Source: Limimaricola cinnabarinus (lineage in GTDB: Bacteria > Pseudomonadota > Alphaproteobacteria > Rhodobacterales > Rhodobacteraceae). From it: a DNA stretch of 64,000 nt. The stretch lies in contig NZ_KZ304951.1 of assembly GCF_002723615.1 (NCBI RefSeq), positions 455,344-519,343 on the forward strand, written 5' to 3'. A model generated the notes under the pieces. It saw only the letters and a program-made list of their open reading frames with translations, did not search any database and was not told the origin of the DNA. The position numbers were made by a program, and so were the translations under genes. Shown in pieces: positions 1-9,305 of this stretch (position 1 is the first letter of the stretch; each line of letters starts with the position of its first letter).

Positions 1-92
1 CCGAAGAGATCGATCCAATGCGCCTGGGACAGGTCGCGGTCGGGCCCCAGCGGGGCAAGGCCCGACCCCTCGTGCTGATAGGCTGCGAGCAT
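1..92 (-). CDS. CorA-family divalent metal transporter, N-terminal fragment
   Basis: Only the first 30 codons lie in the window; the gene runs off the left edge. The peptide opens MLAAYQHEG and continues to a WIDLF stretch, which resembles the N-terminal cytoplasmic domain of CorA/ZntB magnesium or zinc transporters, where a WIDL motif follows a short beta strand. The start is the ATG at 92, with AAGGAG seven bases upstream. The assignment rests on this short stretch alone, since the pore motif (GMN) is outside the window. It is divided from the pqi operon by a short intergenic gap and is probably transcribed separately. Confidence 0.55.
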   Translation of the reverse strand, partial: MLAAYQHEGSGLAPLGPDRDLSQAHWIDLF

Positions 93-169
93 CGGCGGTC
101 TCCTTGTTTGGTCAATCGTCCCAACAAGCTAGCGCGCGCGTGATCCTCTCCAAGTCGCCGCGTGGCGGC

Positions 170-391
170 TCAGCCGGGGTCGTTCGGGTCGTTCGGGCCG
201 CCGGGCCGCTGATCGAAGACGAAGAAGAACTGCCAGGCGCACCACGCGCCCGCCGCGGCGAAAAGCAGCGCCCAGCCCGGCGCGCCCTGCGACAGCTCGA
301 TCAGCGCCCAGCCGAAGACCAGCACCACCACGACCACCCGTCGCCAGACCGGCACGAAAAACGGACTGCGCACCTCGAACAGTCTTTTCAT
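170..391 (-). CDS. Small membrane protein of unknown function
   Basis: This 73-residue protein is not assigned to a family. Residues about 18-34 and 40-58 are hydrophobic and could form two membrane helices; the N terminus is basic, and the C terminus ends in a short tail rich in Pro, Asn, Asp and Gly. The ATG at 391 has AGGAG eight bases upstream, which supports translation. It lies 66 bases after pqiC on the same strand, so it may be the last gene of the pqi operon. Nothing in the sequence gives a function. Confidence 0.6.
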   Translation of the reverse strand: MKRLFEVRSPFFVPVWRRVVVVVLVFGWALIELSQGAPGWALLFAAAGAWCAWQFFFVFDQRPGGPNDPNDPG

Positions 392-457
392 CGCATCATC
401 TCCTGCTTGGCCGGGCCGAACGATCCGGCCTTTTTCGTTCCGCCATTGCGGATTTCC

Positions 458-1024
458 TCAGCGCATCGCGGTCTTGGCGATGGTCTGCGCCAGCTCCGCC
501 ATGGCCGCGGCGCGCGCCGCGGCGAGGCCGCTGGCGCCCGCGGCGGGCGGGATCGGCACCGCGATCTCGAAGGTCTCGGCCCTGTCGCGGCCTTCGGCGT
601 CGCGGGTGGCCACGAAATACTGCCCCGCCACGCGGAAACGGCCCCGCGCATCGGCGAGGAATTCCTCGATGCGCACCTCGAGCCGGGCCTCGGCGAAATC
701 GTCGAAGGGCCAGGGCTCGGAGGCGACGCGCGCGCCGGTCGAAAGCCTGAGCGCGCGGGCCAGCTCCAGCGTCGCGGCGCGCACCGGGTCGTCGGCCCAG
801 AGCAGGTCCTCGGCCGGGGTGATCACGCCTTCGGGCGTCTCGACATAGATGACCTCCAGCGCCGCATAGGTCGGCAGGGTGATCTCGCGCAGCTCCACCG
901 TCTCGAAATCGATGGAGATCTTCTCGGTCGGCGCCACCTGCGGCACCGCGTAGCGCAGCTCCGGGCCGCCGCAGGCCGCGAGAGCCGAAAGCAGCGCCAT
1001 GGCGGGAAGGATACGGGTCATCAT
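458..1024 (-). CDS. pqiC: PqiC-like outer-membrane lipoprotein of the Pqi lipid transport system
   Basis: The 188-residue protein has a lipoprotein signal peptide with the lipobox SALAAC and the acylated Cys at residue 18, followed by an ABC-type transport auxiliary lipoprotein (DUF330) domain. In Escherichia coli PqiC is an outer-membrane lipoprotein that caps the PqiB tube, which spans the periplasm for lipid trafficking. The start at 1024 lies three bases after the pqiB stop codon, so translation is almost certainly coupled. An adjacent second ATG at 1021 is an alternative start. The assignment rests on the lipobox, the length and the pqiA-pqiB-pqiC order. Confidence 0.85.
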   Translation of the reverse strand: MMTRILPAMALLSALAACGGPELRYAVPQVAPTEKISIDFETVELREITLPTYAALEVIYVETPEGVITPAEDLLWADDPVRAATLELARALRLSTGARVASEPWPFDDFAEARLEVRIEEFLADARGRFRVAGQYFVATRDAEGRDRAETFEIAVPIPPAAGASGLAAARAAAMAELAQTIAKTAMR

Positions 1025-1027
1025 GGC

Positions 1028-4000
1028 CTAGCGTCCTGTCAGAAGCGAATTGGGGCGGCGTTCGATGGCACGGGCGAGCGAGCCCACCGCCTCGGCGGCC
1101 TTGGAGACGTCGCGCAGCGCCGTGCGCAGGTCGCGCAGGGCGGGCTCGGTCTCGTCGCCGATCACGCCCACGGTGCCGTTCGAGGTCACCAGCAGCGCCT
1201 CGGCGCGGCTGACCAGCGAGGGCAGCGTTTGCGCCGCCTCGGCCAGCCGGTCGGCGGCGTTGGCAGCCGAGGCGAAGGTGGCGTTGGCATTCTCGACCAC
1301 ACCGCCCTCGCGCACTGCGCCGAGGATCTGGCGCAGCTCTTCGAGCGCGCCGTTGAGCTCGCCCGGCAGCGCCCGCGCCGTGTCCTGCGCGAGGATGCGG
1401 TCGGCCGAGTTGATCAGGCTGTTGGCCTCGGCCACCAGCACCTCGAGCGGCAGGTCCGCGGCCTTGCCCGCGACCGCGTTCAGGCTGTCGATCAGCTGCG
1501 GCGCGCCGGCGAGCGAACGGTCGAGACTGTCGGCGGCGCGCGCGGCGCTGTCGATCGCCGCGACGAGGCTTTCGCCGCCGCCGCCCGCATTGACCTCGGC
1601 CAGAAGCGCGCGCGCCTCGGCCACGCCCAGCTCCAGCTCGCCCGCCAGCGTGCCGATCCGGCCGGGCAGCGCGCGGGCGGTCTCGGTGCCGATCAGCCCG
1701 CGCGCATCCTGCGCCAGCCCCGACACCCGGTCGAGCAGCGCCTCGACGGGCAGCTCCTGCGCCATGGCGGCCACCGCGTCGATCCGCTCGACCAGCTGCG
1801 GCACGCCGTCGAGCGAGGCATCGAGCGTGCCTGCCGCCGCGCCTGCCGCGTCGATGGTGTCGAGCAGCCGGGCCACGCCCTCCTCCTCGTTGAGGGTGGA
1901 GATGAGCATGCGCGCCTCGGCGGTGCCGCCTTCCAGCTCGGCCAGAAGCGCGTTGACCCGCCCCGGCAGGGCGCGCGCGTCGTCCGTGTCGATCAGCCCG
2001 CGCGCCGCGCCGGCAAGGCCGGAGACCTCCGTCAGCAGCGCATCGAGCGGCAGCTCGTTGGCCGTGGCGGCGAGCGTGTCGAGCCGGGAGACGAGCTGCG
2101 GCACACCCGAGAGCGAGGCGTCGAGCGTCGCCACCGCATCGCCCGCGGCATCGACCGTCTCCAGCAGCCGCGCCACCGCCTGCCGCTCGTTGAGATCCGC
2201 GATCAGCGCCCGCGCCTCGATGGTGCCGCCCTCCAGCTCGGCCAGCAGCGCATTCACCCGGCTTGGCAGGGCTTGCGTCTCTTCCGCGCCGACCAGCGCG
2301 CGCGCCTCCTCGGCCAGCCCCGACACTTCGGTCAGCAGCCGGTCGAGCGGCAGCTCTGCGGCGTTCTCGGCCACGCGGTTGAGATTGCCGACCAGCTCGG
2401 GCACGCCGTCGAGCGCGGTGTCGAGATCGGCGGTCACCGCCGTGGCGCCGTCCACGGCGTCGAGCACGCGGCGCACGGCCTCGGCCTCGCGCACATCGTC
2501 GAGGATCGCGCGGACATCCGATACCGCCAGCTCGATCTCGCTCATCACCACGCCGATCTGCCCGGGCACGGCCTGCACCTCATCGGAGCCGACAAAGCCG
2601 CGGATATCGCCCAGAAGCGCGCGGATGTCGGTCGGGGTCTGTTGCAGGTCATCCGAGCCGATCAGCCGGGCCGAGTTTTCGAGAAAGCTGGTGGCCGAGG
2701 CGAGCAGCTCCTCGATCGGCAGGTTGTTGATCCGATCAAGCGTGCCCTGCGCGGTGGCCTGCACGTCCGAGATCTCGCTGTCGGTGACCGGGACCGAAGG
2801 GTAAGGCAGCGCGTCGATGTCGAGCCGCGCCTGCTCCACGCCGGGCACGTCGATGAGCTGCACCTTGAGGCCGCCCGTCAGGATCGAACCGGTGACGAGC
2901 CGCGCGCGCAGCCCGTCGGCCACCTCGTCGACGAAATACTGCAATGCCTGCTCGACGCCGCCATCATCGGCCATGCCGAGCCGCGAGGGCAGGATGTTGA
3001 GCACGGTCTGCAGCCGCACGCCGCGATCGCCGAAGCGCTCCTCGTCGACGAGGCCGTTGAGCCCCGAGACCGAGCCGATGCGCACGCCGTCAAGCTCGAC
3101 CGGCGCGCCGACGGCGAGGCCCGAGACATTGCCGTCGAACACGGCCACGAGATTGAGCGAGGGTCCGTCGGGTGTGTTGAACACCGAGTTGCGGGCCGTT
3201 TCCTCGGCGTCATAGACCTCGAAGGTCCGGCCGCTCTCGGCCAGCGTCGCGCCCGAGACGAAGGTGTCGAAGGCGAGCCCGCCCGCGAGCAGCGCCGCGA
3301 CGCTGTCGAAATCGATCTCGGCACCGCCGGTGCCGATGCTGACCGAAAAGCCCGACGTGTCCCAGAACCGCGTCGTCTCGGTGACGAGATTGTCATAGGG
3401 CGCATAGATCACCGCCGGCGCCTCGACGTAGAAACCGTCGGCCGAGATGCCCGCGGCACCGATGCGGCCCGCCTCGACCCCCTTGTAGAGAATCGGGCTG
3501 TTGCCCGAGAGCACGCCTTCGGTGGCGCGCAGGGTGATCTCGATGCCCTGATCATCGGGGCCGAGCAGGGGCGCGTGATCGCTGCCGACGAAATGGCGGC
3601 TTTCCTCTCCGGGCCGCCCGTCCCACTGGCCGCGCAGATAGACGCCCGACAGCACCGTATCGAGCCCGGAGACGCCTTCGGTCGAGACCTCGGGGCGCAC
3701 GACCCAGAACTGCGCGTCCTCGTCGATATAGGGGGCGATGTCCTTGGAGACGCGGATCGAGATCAGCACGCGGTCGAGCTCGTCGGTGAAGCCGACCTCC
3801 TCGACGAGGCCCACCGCCACGTCACGAAAGCGCAGCTCGGTCTCGCCCGCGAGCACGCCGCCCGCATCCTCGAACACCACCTCGATCAGCGGCCCCTGGT
3901 CGGACCATTGCTTCCAGCCGATGCCCAGCGCCACCGCGAGCGCGCCCACGGGCACCAGCCAGACCACGGAGACGCGGCTGGCCAATGAGCGGCGCGGCCC

Positions 4001-4033
4001 GTCGAGCGGCACCTCGGGGACGTCGCTGCTCAC
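1028..4033 (-). CDS. pqiB: PqiB-like MCE (MlaD) protein with long C-terminal repeat region
   Basis: PqiB forms a hexameric tube of stacked MCE domains linking inner and outer membranes. This 1001-residue copy has one membrane helix at about 23-41, three MCE domains (about 46-135, 162-270 and 290-395) and then some 560 residues of helical, coiled-coil-like sequence. E. coli PqiB is only about 546 residues. Residues 561-860 are three 100-residue repeats without gaps, each beginning LP[LV][DE] and carrying an ALPxR motif near position 30, with degenerate copies on both sides (438-560 and from 861). The start codon is GTG at 4033, overlapping the TGA of the upstream pqiA half gene. Confidence 0.9.
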   Translation of the reverse strand: MSSDVPEVPLDGPRRSLASRVSVVWLVPVGALAVALGIGWKQWSDQGPLIEVVFEDAGGVLAGETELRFRDVAVGLVEEVGFTDELDRVLISIRVSKDIAPYIDEDAQFWVVRPEVSTEGVSGLDTVLSGVYLRGQWDGRPGEESRHFVGSDHAPLLGPDDQGIEITLRATEGVLSGNSPILYKGVEAGRIGAAGISADGFYVEAPAVIYAPYDNLVTETTRFWDTSGFSVSIGTGGAEIDFDSVAALLAGGLAFDTFVSGATLAESGRTFEVYDAEETARNSVFNTPDGPSLNLVAVFDGNVSGLAVGAPVELDGVRIGSVSGLNGLVDEERFGDRGVRLQTVLNILPSRLGMADDGGVEQALQYFVDEVADGLRARLVTGSILTGGLKVQLIDVPGVEQARLDIDALPYPSVPVTDSEISDVQATAQGTLDRINNLPIEELLASATSFLENSARLIGSDDLQQTPTDIRALLGDIRGFVGSDEVQAVPGQIGVVMSEIELAVSDVRAILDDVREAEAVRRVLDAVDGATAVTADLDTALDGVPELVGNLNRVAENAAELPLDRLLTEVSGLAEEARALVGAEETQALPSRVNALLAELEGGTIEARALIADLNERQAVARLLETVDAAGDAVATLDASLSGVPQLVSRLDTLAATANELPLDALLTEVSGLAGAARGLIDTDDARALPGRVNALLAELEGGTAEARMLISTLNEEEGVARLLDTIDAAGAAAGTLDASLDGVPQLVERIDAVAAMAQELPVEALLDRVSGLAQDARGLIGTETARALPGRIGTLAGELELGVAEARALLAEVNAGGGGESLVAAIDSAARAADSLDRSLAGAPQLIDSLNAVAGKAADLPLEVLVAEANSLINSADRILAQDTARALPGELNGALEELRQILGAVREGGVVENANATFASAANAADRLAEAAQTLPSLVSRAEALLVTSNGTVGVIGDETEPALRDLRTALRDVSKAAEAVGSLARAIERRPNSLLTGR
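1454..2353 (-). repeat. Three 300-bp in-frame tandem repeats within pqiB
   Basis: These bases encode PqiB residues 561-660, 661-760 and 761-860, which align end to end without gaps. Shared blocks include EVSGLA near the start, a RALP/QALP block near position 28, LLAEL near position 36 and GVPQLV near position 83. A related 123-residue unit precedes them (2354-2722) and a shorter diverged unit follows. The fixed 100-residue spacing points to growth by duplication of a helical unit. Confidence 0.85.
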
Positions 4034-4674
4034 GCGCGCGAGGTCCGGGCGCGGGTGTCGTCTTCCGCGCGATCCCAGATCAGGCGCGGGTCGAAGGCTT
4101 GGGCGGAAAGCATCGTGAAAATCACCGAGAGTGCAAAGGCGAGCGCCGCCGGGCCCGGCTTGATCGAGGCGGCGAGATTCAACTGCACCAGCGCCGTCAG
4201 GATCGCAACCACGAAGACGTCGATCATCGACCAGCGGCCGATATACTCGACGATTTCATAAAGCCTGTGACGGGCCTGCGGCGTCGCGCGGCTGCCGCGC
4301 CGCACCGAAACCGCGAGCCAGCCGATCGCCGCGAACTTGCCCATGGGGATCGCCACCGAGGCGATGAGAATGATCAGCGCCACCACCGGCGCGCCATGGG
4401 TCGCAAGCTCGATCGCGCCTTGGATGATGGTGTCGTCGGAGGTGGTGAACAGCATCCGCGTGCGCAGCATCGGGTATAGATTGGCCGGGATGTAGCACAG
4501 CACCCCCGCGACCCACCACGCCCAGACCCGGCTGAGACTGTGGGTGTCGCGCGACACCAGCGGCTTGCCGCAGCGGCCGCAGCGCGCCGTTCCGGCGGCC
4601 CAGACGCGGGTGCAGCGGGTGCAGGCGACGAGCCCGGCCTCGCGCGCAGTGATCGTGCCCGACGCGCCGCTCAT
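4030..4674 (-). CDS. pqiA: PqiA-like membrane protein, C-terminal half
   Basis: This 214-residue protein corresponds to one PqiA domain. It opens with a zinc-ribbon-like CTRC...CGRCG segment (residues 18-36) and has four predicted membrane helices, with the PqiA signature NLYPML near residue 65. E. coli PqiA is a single protein with two such halves; here the halves are separate genes. The ATG at 4674 overlaps the TGA of the first half (ATGA), and its own TGA overlaps the GTG of pqiB, so the three are translationally coupled. PqiA is thought to feed lipid to or from the PqiB tube at the inner membrane. Confidence 0.85.
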   Translation of the reverse strand: MSGASGTITAREAGLVACTRCTRVWAAGTARCGRCGKPLVSRDTHSLSRVWAWWVAGVLCYIPANLYPMLRTRMLFTTSDDTIIQGAIELATHGAPVVALIILIASVAIPMGKFAAIGWLAVSVRRGSRATPQARHRLYEIVEYIGRWSMIDVFVVAILTALVQLNLAASIKPGPAALAFALSVIFTMLSAQAFDPRLIWDRAEDDTRARTSRA

Positions 4675-5333
4675 GCCGCCACCTGCGCCTTGCGCGCGCC
4701 ATAGCCGCGCTCCAGCGCGTGCCAGACCGACCAGCGGCACATCCAGCGGTCGTGGATCACGGTGAGAAAGACCAGCCCGGCGAACATCCAGAAGGCCGGG
4801 CCGAAGCTCAGATGCGCGAGATCGGCCACCTTGACCAGCGCCACGGCGCAGCCGAGCGCGAAGATCTCGGCCATCGACCAGGGGCGCAGCGCCTCGGCGA
4901 AGGCAAAGAGCCGCAGCGCGCCGGGCGGCGCGGGACGGTCGAAGACCAGCGGGCCGAGCACGTAGATCGTCAGCACCGCGCGGGCCAGCGGCACCAGCAC
5001 GATCAGCGCCGTCACCGCCAGCGACAGCAGCAGCAGCGGCCCGCCGGAAAAGCTCAGCGCCGCGTCGAGCAGCGTCGCCTCGTTGGCAAAGCCCTGCCGG
5101 CTGATCCGAAGAAAGGGAAACCACACCGCGCCGAGCACGAGAACGAGCTGCGCCGCCGCGAGCGCGATGATGATCATGCCCGCGCGCCGACGCGGCGCGA
5201 TGAGCACCGTGTGGCAGCGCGTGCAGACCGCGCGGCGCCCATGATCCGGCATGCGCGCGCGGTAGAGCGCATCGCATTGCGGGCAGGCGATGAGGTCGCC
5301 GGGATCAGCCTGCGCGACGTCTGTGCTGTGCAT
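4671..5333 (-). CDS. pqiA: PqiA-like membrane protein, N-terminal half
   Basis: The 220-residue protein has a zinc-ribbon-like CPQC...CTRC pair (residues 18-41) followed by about four membrane helices, matching a single PqiA domain. It is the first gene of the pqi operon and overlaps the second PqiA half by four bases. The ATG at 5333 has only a weak purine-rich ribosome site. The split could be ancestral, since each half is complete, with its own Cys pairs and helices, rather than broken by a frameshift. Confidence 0.82.
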   Translation of the reverse strand: MHSTDVAQADPGDLIACPQCDALYRARMPDHGRRAVCTRCHTVLIAPRRRAGMIIIALAAAQLVLVLGAVWFPFLRISRQGFANEATLLDAALSFSGGPLLLLSLAVTALIVLVPLARAVLTIYVLGPLVFDRPAPPGALRLFAFAEALRPWSMAEIFALGCAVALVKVADLAHLSFGPAFWMFAGLVFLTVIHDRWMCRWSVWHALERGYGARKAQVAA

Positions 5334-5507
5334 GGGGTCCGCCCGTCAGTTTGCCTGCGGCGGATGATAGGGCGGCAGCGCGGGAATGACCACGGGGCCG
5401 CGGGCACGGAGATGTGAGGCCGCGCGGCCACCCATCCGAGGGAAGACACAGACGCCGCACCGGACCGCCACAGGCCGGACCGGAACCAAGCATGCGCCGC
5501 CCCCCGG

Positions 5508-5533
5508 TTCATCTTTCTCCAAATACGCAAATC
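5508..5533 (-). repeat. 26-bp 3'-end-associated element, copy 1
   Basis: Read on the minus strand the element begins GATTTGCGTATTTG and ends AAAGATGAA. It starts 24 bases after the stop codon of the oxoprolinase gene and lies in the sense orientation of that gene. It is identical to positions 36302-36327 and differs at two bases from 36348-36373. Its A+T content stands out against the G+C-rich surroundings. A GC hairpin (GACGGC at 5536-5541 with GCCGTC at 5554-5559) precedes it, so the whole may be a 3' end or terminator. Confidence 0.7.
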
Positions 5534-5557
5534 CCGACGGCACCGCCCGCGCCGCCG

Positions 5558-8500
5558 TCAGCCCCTGCGTCCGACCCCGCCCGGCGTCGGGGTGATCACC
5601 GTCACCGTCTCGCCCGGCCTGAGCCGGGTCTGGGCGCAGGCGGGAAGCGTCTCGACCGAACCGTCGAGCCGCCCGACCTCGGTGCACCCGATCTCGCCCG
5701 CTGCGCCGCCATCGATCCCTTCGGGCGGGCGGTGGCGGTGCGAGGAGAGGATCGACAGCTCCATCTCTTCGAGGAAGCGCAGCCGCCGGGTCGTGCCGTC
5801 GCCGCCCGGGAACGCCCCCTGCCCGCCCGAGCCGGGCCGGAGCGCGAAGCTCTCCAGCAGCACCGGAAAGCGCGTCTCGAGCACCTCCGGGTCCGTGAGC
5901 CGCGAATTGGTCATGTGAGTGTGGACGCCCGGCGTTCCGGCAAAGCCGCGCCCGTCATTCATCCGCCCCGCCGGGCTGCCCGAGCAGATCGTCTCGTAAT
6001 ACTGGTGGGCGTCGTTGCCGAAGGTGAGGTTGTTCATGGTGCCCTGGGCATTGGCCAGCGCGCCGAGCGCCTGGAACAGGGCGTTGGTCACGTGCTGCGA
6101 GGTTTCGACATTGCCCGCCACCACCGCGCGCGGCCAGGCGGGGCGCAGCATCGAGCCCTCGGGGATCACGATCTCGATCGGGCGCAGGCAGCCCGCGTTC
6201 ATCGGGATCGATTGTTCGCACATGACGCGGAAGACGTAGAGCACGGCGGCGCGGGCCACCGGCTCGGGCGCGTTGAAGTTGTTCTCGCGCGCCTCGGAGG
6301 TGCCGGTGAAATCGACCTTCGCGCGCCGCGCCTCGCGGTCCACGGTGATCCTGACCCGGATCACCTGCCCGGTATCGGTTTCGTAGTCGCATGCGCAGTC
6401 CGACAGCCGCCCGACCAGCCGCGCCACCTCCTCGGCGGCGTTGTCCTGCACGTGGCCCATATAAGCGCGCACCACGTCGAGGCCGAACTCGGCGACCATG
6501 CGCCTGAGCTCCGCCGCGCCGCGGGCGTTGGCCGCGACCTGCGCCTTGAGGTCGGCGATGTTCTGGCCCGGGTTGCGGCAGGGATAGCGATGATCGGTCA
6601 AGAGCGCGTGCAGCGCCTCCTCGCGCAAGCGCCCCCGGTCGACGAGGTGGAAGTTGTCGATCAGCACGCCTTCCTCGTCCACGGTCGTGGCGAGCGGCGT
6701 CATCGAGCCCGGCGCGGTGCCGCCGACATCGGCGTGATGGCCCCGGCTCGCGGTCCAGAACAGGATCTCCGAGCCCTCATCGTCGAAGACCGGCGAGACC
6801 ACGGTGATGTCGGGCAGATGCGTGCCGCCATTATAGGGCGCGTTGAGCGCAAAGACGTCGCCGGGGCGGATCACCGGGTTCTGGCGGATGATCGCTTCGA
6901 CGCTGCGATCCATGGAGCCGAGATGCACCGGCATATGCGGCGCGTTGGCGACCAGAGCGCCGGTCCGGTCGAACACGGCACAGGAGAAATCGAGCCTTTC
7001 CTTGATGTTGACCGACTGCGCGGTGTTCTGCAGCGCCACGCCCATCTGCTCGGCGATGTTCATGAAGAGGTTGTTGAACACCTCGAGCAGGATCGGGTCG
7101 GCCTCGGTCCCCGCCGCCAATGCACGCGGCGCGGCCTCGTGGCGGGTGAGCAGGATGTCGTCGCGCCCGGTCAGCCGCGCGGTCCAGCCCGGCTCGACCA
7201 CGATGGTCTGGTTCGGCTCGATGATCAGGGCGGGGCCGCGCATCTCGTGGCCCGGGGCGATCTCGGCGCGGCGATGCACCTGCGCCTCGTGCCATGCCCC
7301 GCTTGAGAAGAAGCGCGCGCGCTCCTCGGCCCGCGCATGGCCCCGGTCGGGGGCCTCCCCGCCCGTTTCGGCCAGCGCATGCGGCGGCGCGCGGCCTTCG
7401 ACCTCGACCGCCTCGATCACCAGATCGCGCCCGGGGCTCAGAAAGCCGAACTGCGCCTCATGCGCCGCCTCGAAGGCCGCGCGCGCGGCTTCCATGTCGC
7501 CGTCATAGCCCAGCTGCAGCGCCGTGTCGGTGCCAGCGTAGCGCAAATGCAGCCGGGTGGTGCAGCGCCCGTCCGTAACCCCCTGTTCGGCCAGCTCCGC
7601 GCCGACCTGCGTCGTCAGCTCCGCGATCACCCGCTCCAACTCGGGCCGCGTCGCTTCCTCCAAGGGCTGCACCAGCCCCTGTTGGCGGCTGGCCGAGACG
7701 GTGGCGAGGCCGATGCCATAGGCCGAGAGCAGGCCCGAGAGCGGATGCACCAGCACCGCCTCCATGCCCAGCGCGTCGGCGACGAGGCAGGCGTGCTGCC
7801 CGCCCGCGCCGCCGAAGGAATTGAGCAGGTAGCGCGTCACGTCGTGGCCGCGCTGGACAGAGATCTTCTTGATCGCGTTCGCCATGTTCTCCACCGCGAT
7901 CCGCACGAAGCCCTCGGCGGCCTCCTCGGCGCTGCGGTCGCCCGCGATCTCGGCGAAGGCGGCGCGCACGCCTTCGCGGTCGAGCGGCTGGTCCTGTCCG
8001 GGGCCGAAGATCGCCGGGAAGAGATCGGGGTCGAGCTTGCCCAGCATGACGTTGGCGTCCGTCACGGTGAGCGGCCCGCCGCGCCGGTAGCACAGCGGCC
8101 CGGGATCGGCCCCGGCGCTGTCGGGCCCGACGCGGAAGCGGCCGGGATCGGCGTGGAGCACCGATCCGCCGCCCGCCGCGACCGTGTGGATGCGCATCAT
8201 CGGCGCGCGGATGCGCACGCCCGCCACCTCGGTGTCGAAGGCGCGCTCGTAGTCGCCCGCGCAATGCGCCACATCCGTGGAGGTGCCGCCCATGTCGAAG
8301 CCGATCACCTTGTCCCAGCCCGCGGCGCGCGCCGTCTCGACCATGCCGACCACGCCGCCCGCCGGCCCAGACAGGATCGCGTCCTTGCCCTGGAACGCCT
8401 CGGCCGCGGTCATGCCGCCCGAGGACATCATGAATTGCAGCGTCGGCCCCGGCTCGCCCGGGGGCGTCGCGCCCAGCGCGCCCGAGACGCGGGCCACGTA

Positions 8501-9148
8501 GCGGCGCAAAATCGGCGAGAGATAGGCGTCGACCACCGTCGTGTCGCCGCGCCCGACGAGCTTGAGGAGCGGCGAGACCTCGTGGCTGACCGAGACCTGA
8601 CCGAAGCCCATGCCGCGCACCATTTCCGCCAGCGCCGCCTCATGCGCGGGGGCGGTCCAGGCGTGCATCAGCACGATCGCGACGGCGTCGATGCCGTCTT
8701 CGCGCAGCCGCTCCAGCTCGGGGCGCAGCGCCTGCGGGTCGAGCGGCGTCTCGACGGAGCCATCGGCGCGCATGCGCTCATCGACCTCGATCACCCGGCT
8801 GTAGAGCTGCTCTGGCAGCAGGATTTCCTTGGCGAAGATGTCGGGGCGGCCTTGGTAGGCGATGCGCAGCGCGTCGCGGAAGCCGCGCGTGATCAAGAGC
8901 GCGGTGCGGTCGCCCTTGCGCTCCAGCAGCGCGTTGGTGGCCACGGTGGTGCCCATCTTGACCGTGCCGATGCGCGCAGGGTCGATGGCCCCGCCGAGCA
9001 GCCGCCGGATGCCTTCGATCGCCGCGTCCTCGTAGGCTTCGGGGTTTTCCGACAGGAGCTTGAGCGGATGCAGCGCGCCGGTCTGATCACGACCCACCAC
9101 ATCGGTGAACGTGCCGCCCCGATCGACCCAGAAATCCCACGCATGCAT
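5558..9148 (-). CDS. 5-oxoprolinase / hydantoinase A-B fusion
   Basis: The 1196-residue protein joins a HyuA half and a HyuB half (from about residue 683, beginning near [10 protein letters not shown]), as in ATP-dependent 5-oxoprolinases, which open 5-oxoproline to glutamate. The N-terminal half has the actin-fold phosphate loop DRGGTFTD near residue 9 and the [11 protein letters not shown] block; the C-terminal half has the GGxHxPD metal-site region. The ATG at 9148 is chosen because homology begins at once and a G-rich ribosome site precedes it. N-methylhydantoinase or another cyclic-amide substrate is possible. It is divergent from the HAD-regulator pair, so it could share a control region with the polyol genes. 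Confidence 0.88.
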   Translation of the reverse strand: MHAWDFWVDRGGTFTDVVGRDQTGALHPLKLLSENPEAYEDAAIEGIRRLLGGAIDPARIGTVKMGTTVATNALLERKGDRTALLITRGFRDALRIAYQGRPDIFAKEILLPEQLYSRVIEVDERMRADGSVETPLDPQALRPELERLREDGIDAVAIVLMHAWTAPAHEAALAEMVRGMGFGQVSVSHEVSPLLKLVGRGDTTVVDAYLSPILRRYVARVSGALGATPPGEPGPTLQFMMSSGGMTAAEAFQGKDAILSGPAGGVVGMVETARAAGWDKVIGFDMGGTSTDVAHCAGDYERAFDTEVAGVRIRAPMMRIHTVAAGGGSVLHADPGRFRVGPDSAGADPGPLCYRRGGPLTVTDANVMLGKLDPDLFPAIFGPGQDQPLDREGVRAAFAEIAGDRSAEEAAEGFVRIAVENMANAIKKISVQRGHDVTRYLLNSFGGAGGQHACLVADALGMEAVLVHPLSGLLSAYGIGLATVSASRQQGLVQPLEEATRPELERVIAELTTQVGAELAEQGVTDGRCTTRLHLRYAGTDTALQLGYDGDMEAARAAFEAAHEAQFGFLSPGRDLVIEAVEVEGRAPPHALAETGGEAPDRGHARAEERARFFSSGAWHEAQVHRRAEIAPGHEMRGPALIIEPNQTIVVEPGWTARLTGRDDILLTRHEAAPRALAAGTEADPILLEVFNNLFMNIAEQMGVALQNTAQSVNIKERLDFSCAVFDRTGALVANAPHMPVHLGSMDRSVEAIIRQNPVIRPGDVFALNAPYNGGTHLPDITVVSPVFDDEGSEILFWTASRGHHADVGGTAPGSMTPLATTVDEEGVLIDNFHLVDRGRLREEALHALLTDHRYPCRNPGQNIADLKAQVAANARGAAELRRMVAEFGLDVVRAYMGHVQDNAAEEVARLVGRLSDCACDYETDTGQVIRVRITVDREARRAKVDFTGTSEARENNFNAPEPVARAAVLYVFRVMCEQSIPMNAGCLRPIEIVIPEGSMLRPAWPRAVVAGNVETSQHVTNALFQALGALANAQGTMNNLTFGNDAHQYYETICSGSPAGRMNDGRGFAGTPGVHTHMTNSRLTDPEVLETRFPVLLESFALRPGSGGQGAFPGGDGTTRRLRFLEEMELSILSSHRHRPPEGIDGGAAGEIGCTEVGRLDGSVETLPACAQTRLRPGETVTVITPTPGGVGRRG

Positions 9149-9237
9149 GACCTGCCCCCCCTTGTGCTTTCCGCCAAGGGGTGCGCATTCCAACTGCCCG
9201 GTCAAGCCGGGATGCAAGGCGCGGACGCCCAGACTAT

Positions 9238-9249
9238 GGGCAAATGCCC
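9238..9249. promoter_or_regulatory. Candidate operator palindrome GGGCAAATGCCC
   Basis: A 12-bp inverted repeat with arms GGGCA and TGCCC lies in the 157-bp region between the divergent oxoprolinase and HAD/regulator genes. Eleven of its twelve bases recur at 16868-16879 before smoE. This pairing suggests an operator for the SorC-type regulator encoded at 9983, or for another shared factor. No binding data can be read from the sequence. Confidence 0.5.
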
Positions 9250-9305
9250 GCGACTGTGGCAATCTGCGGCCGGAGGACAGGGCGATGGATGGCGAGGAGA
9301 GCGGC

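Noticed and set aside
104-3988. A 1294-codon open frame on the plus strand opposite pqiB and pqiC
   Set aside because: It is rich in Arg, Gly and Ala, matches no family and mirrors the codon pattern of the minus-strand genes. High G+C sequence gives long antisense frames; the same holds for other long frames opposite the nuo, purF and oxoprolinase genes.
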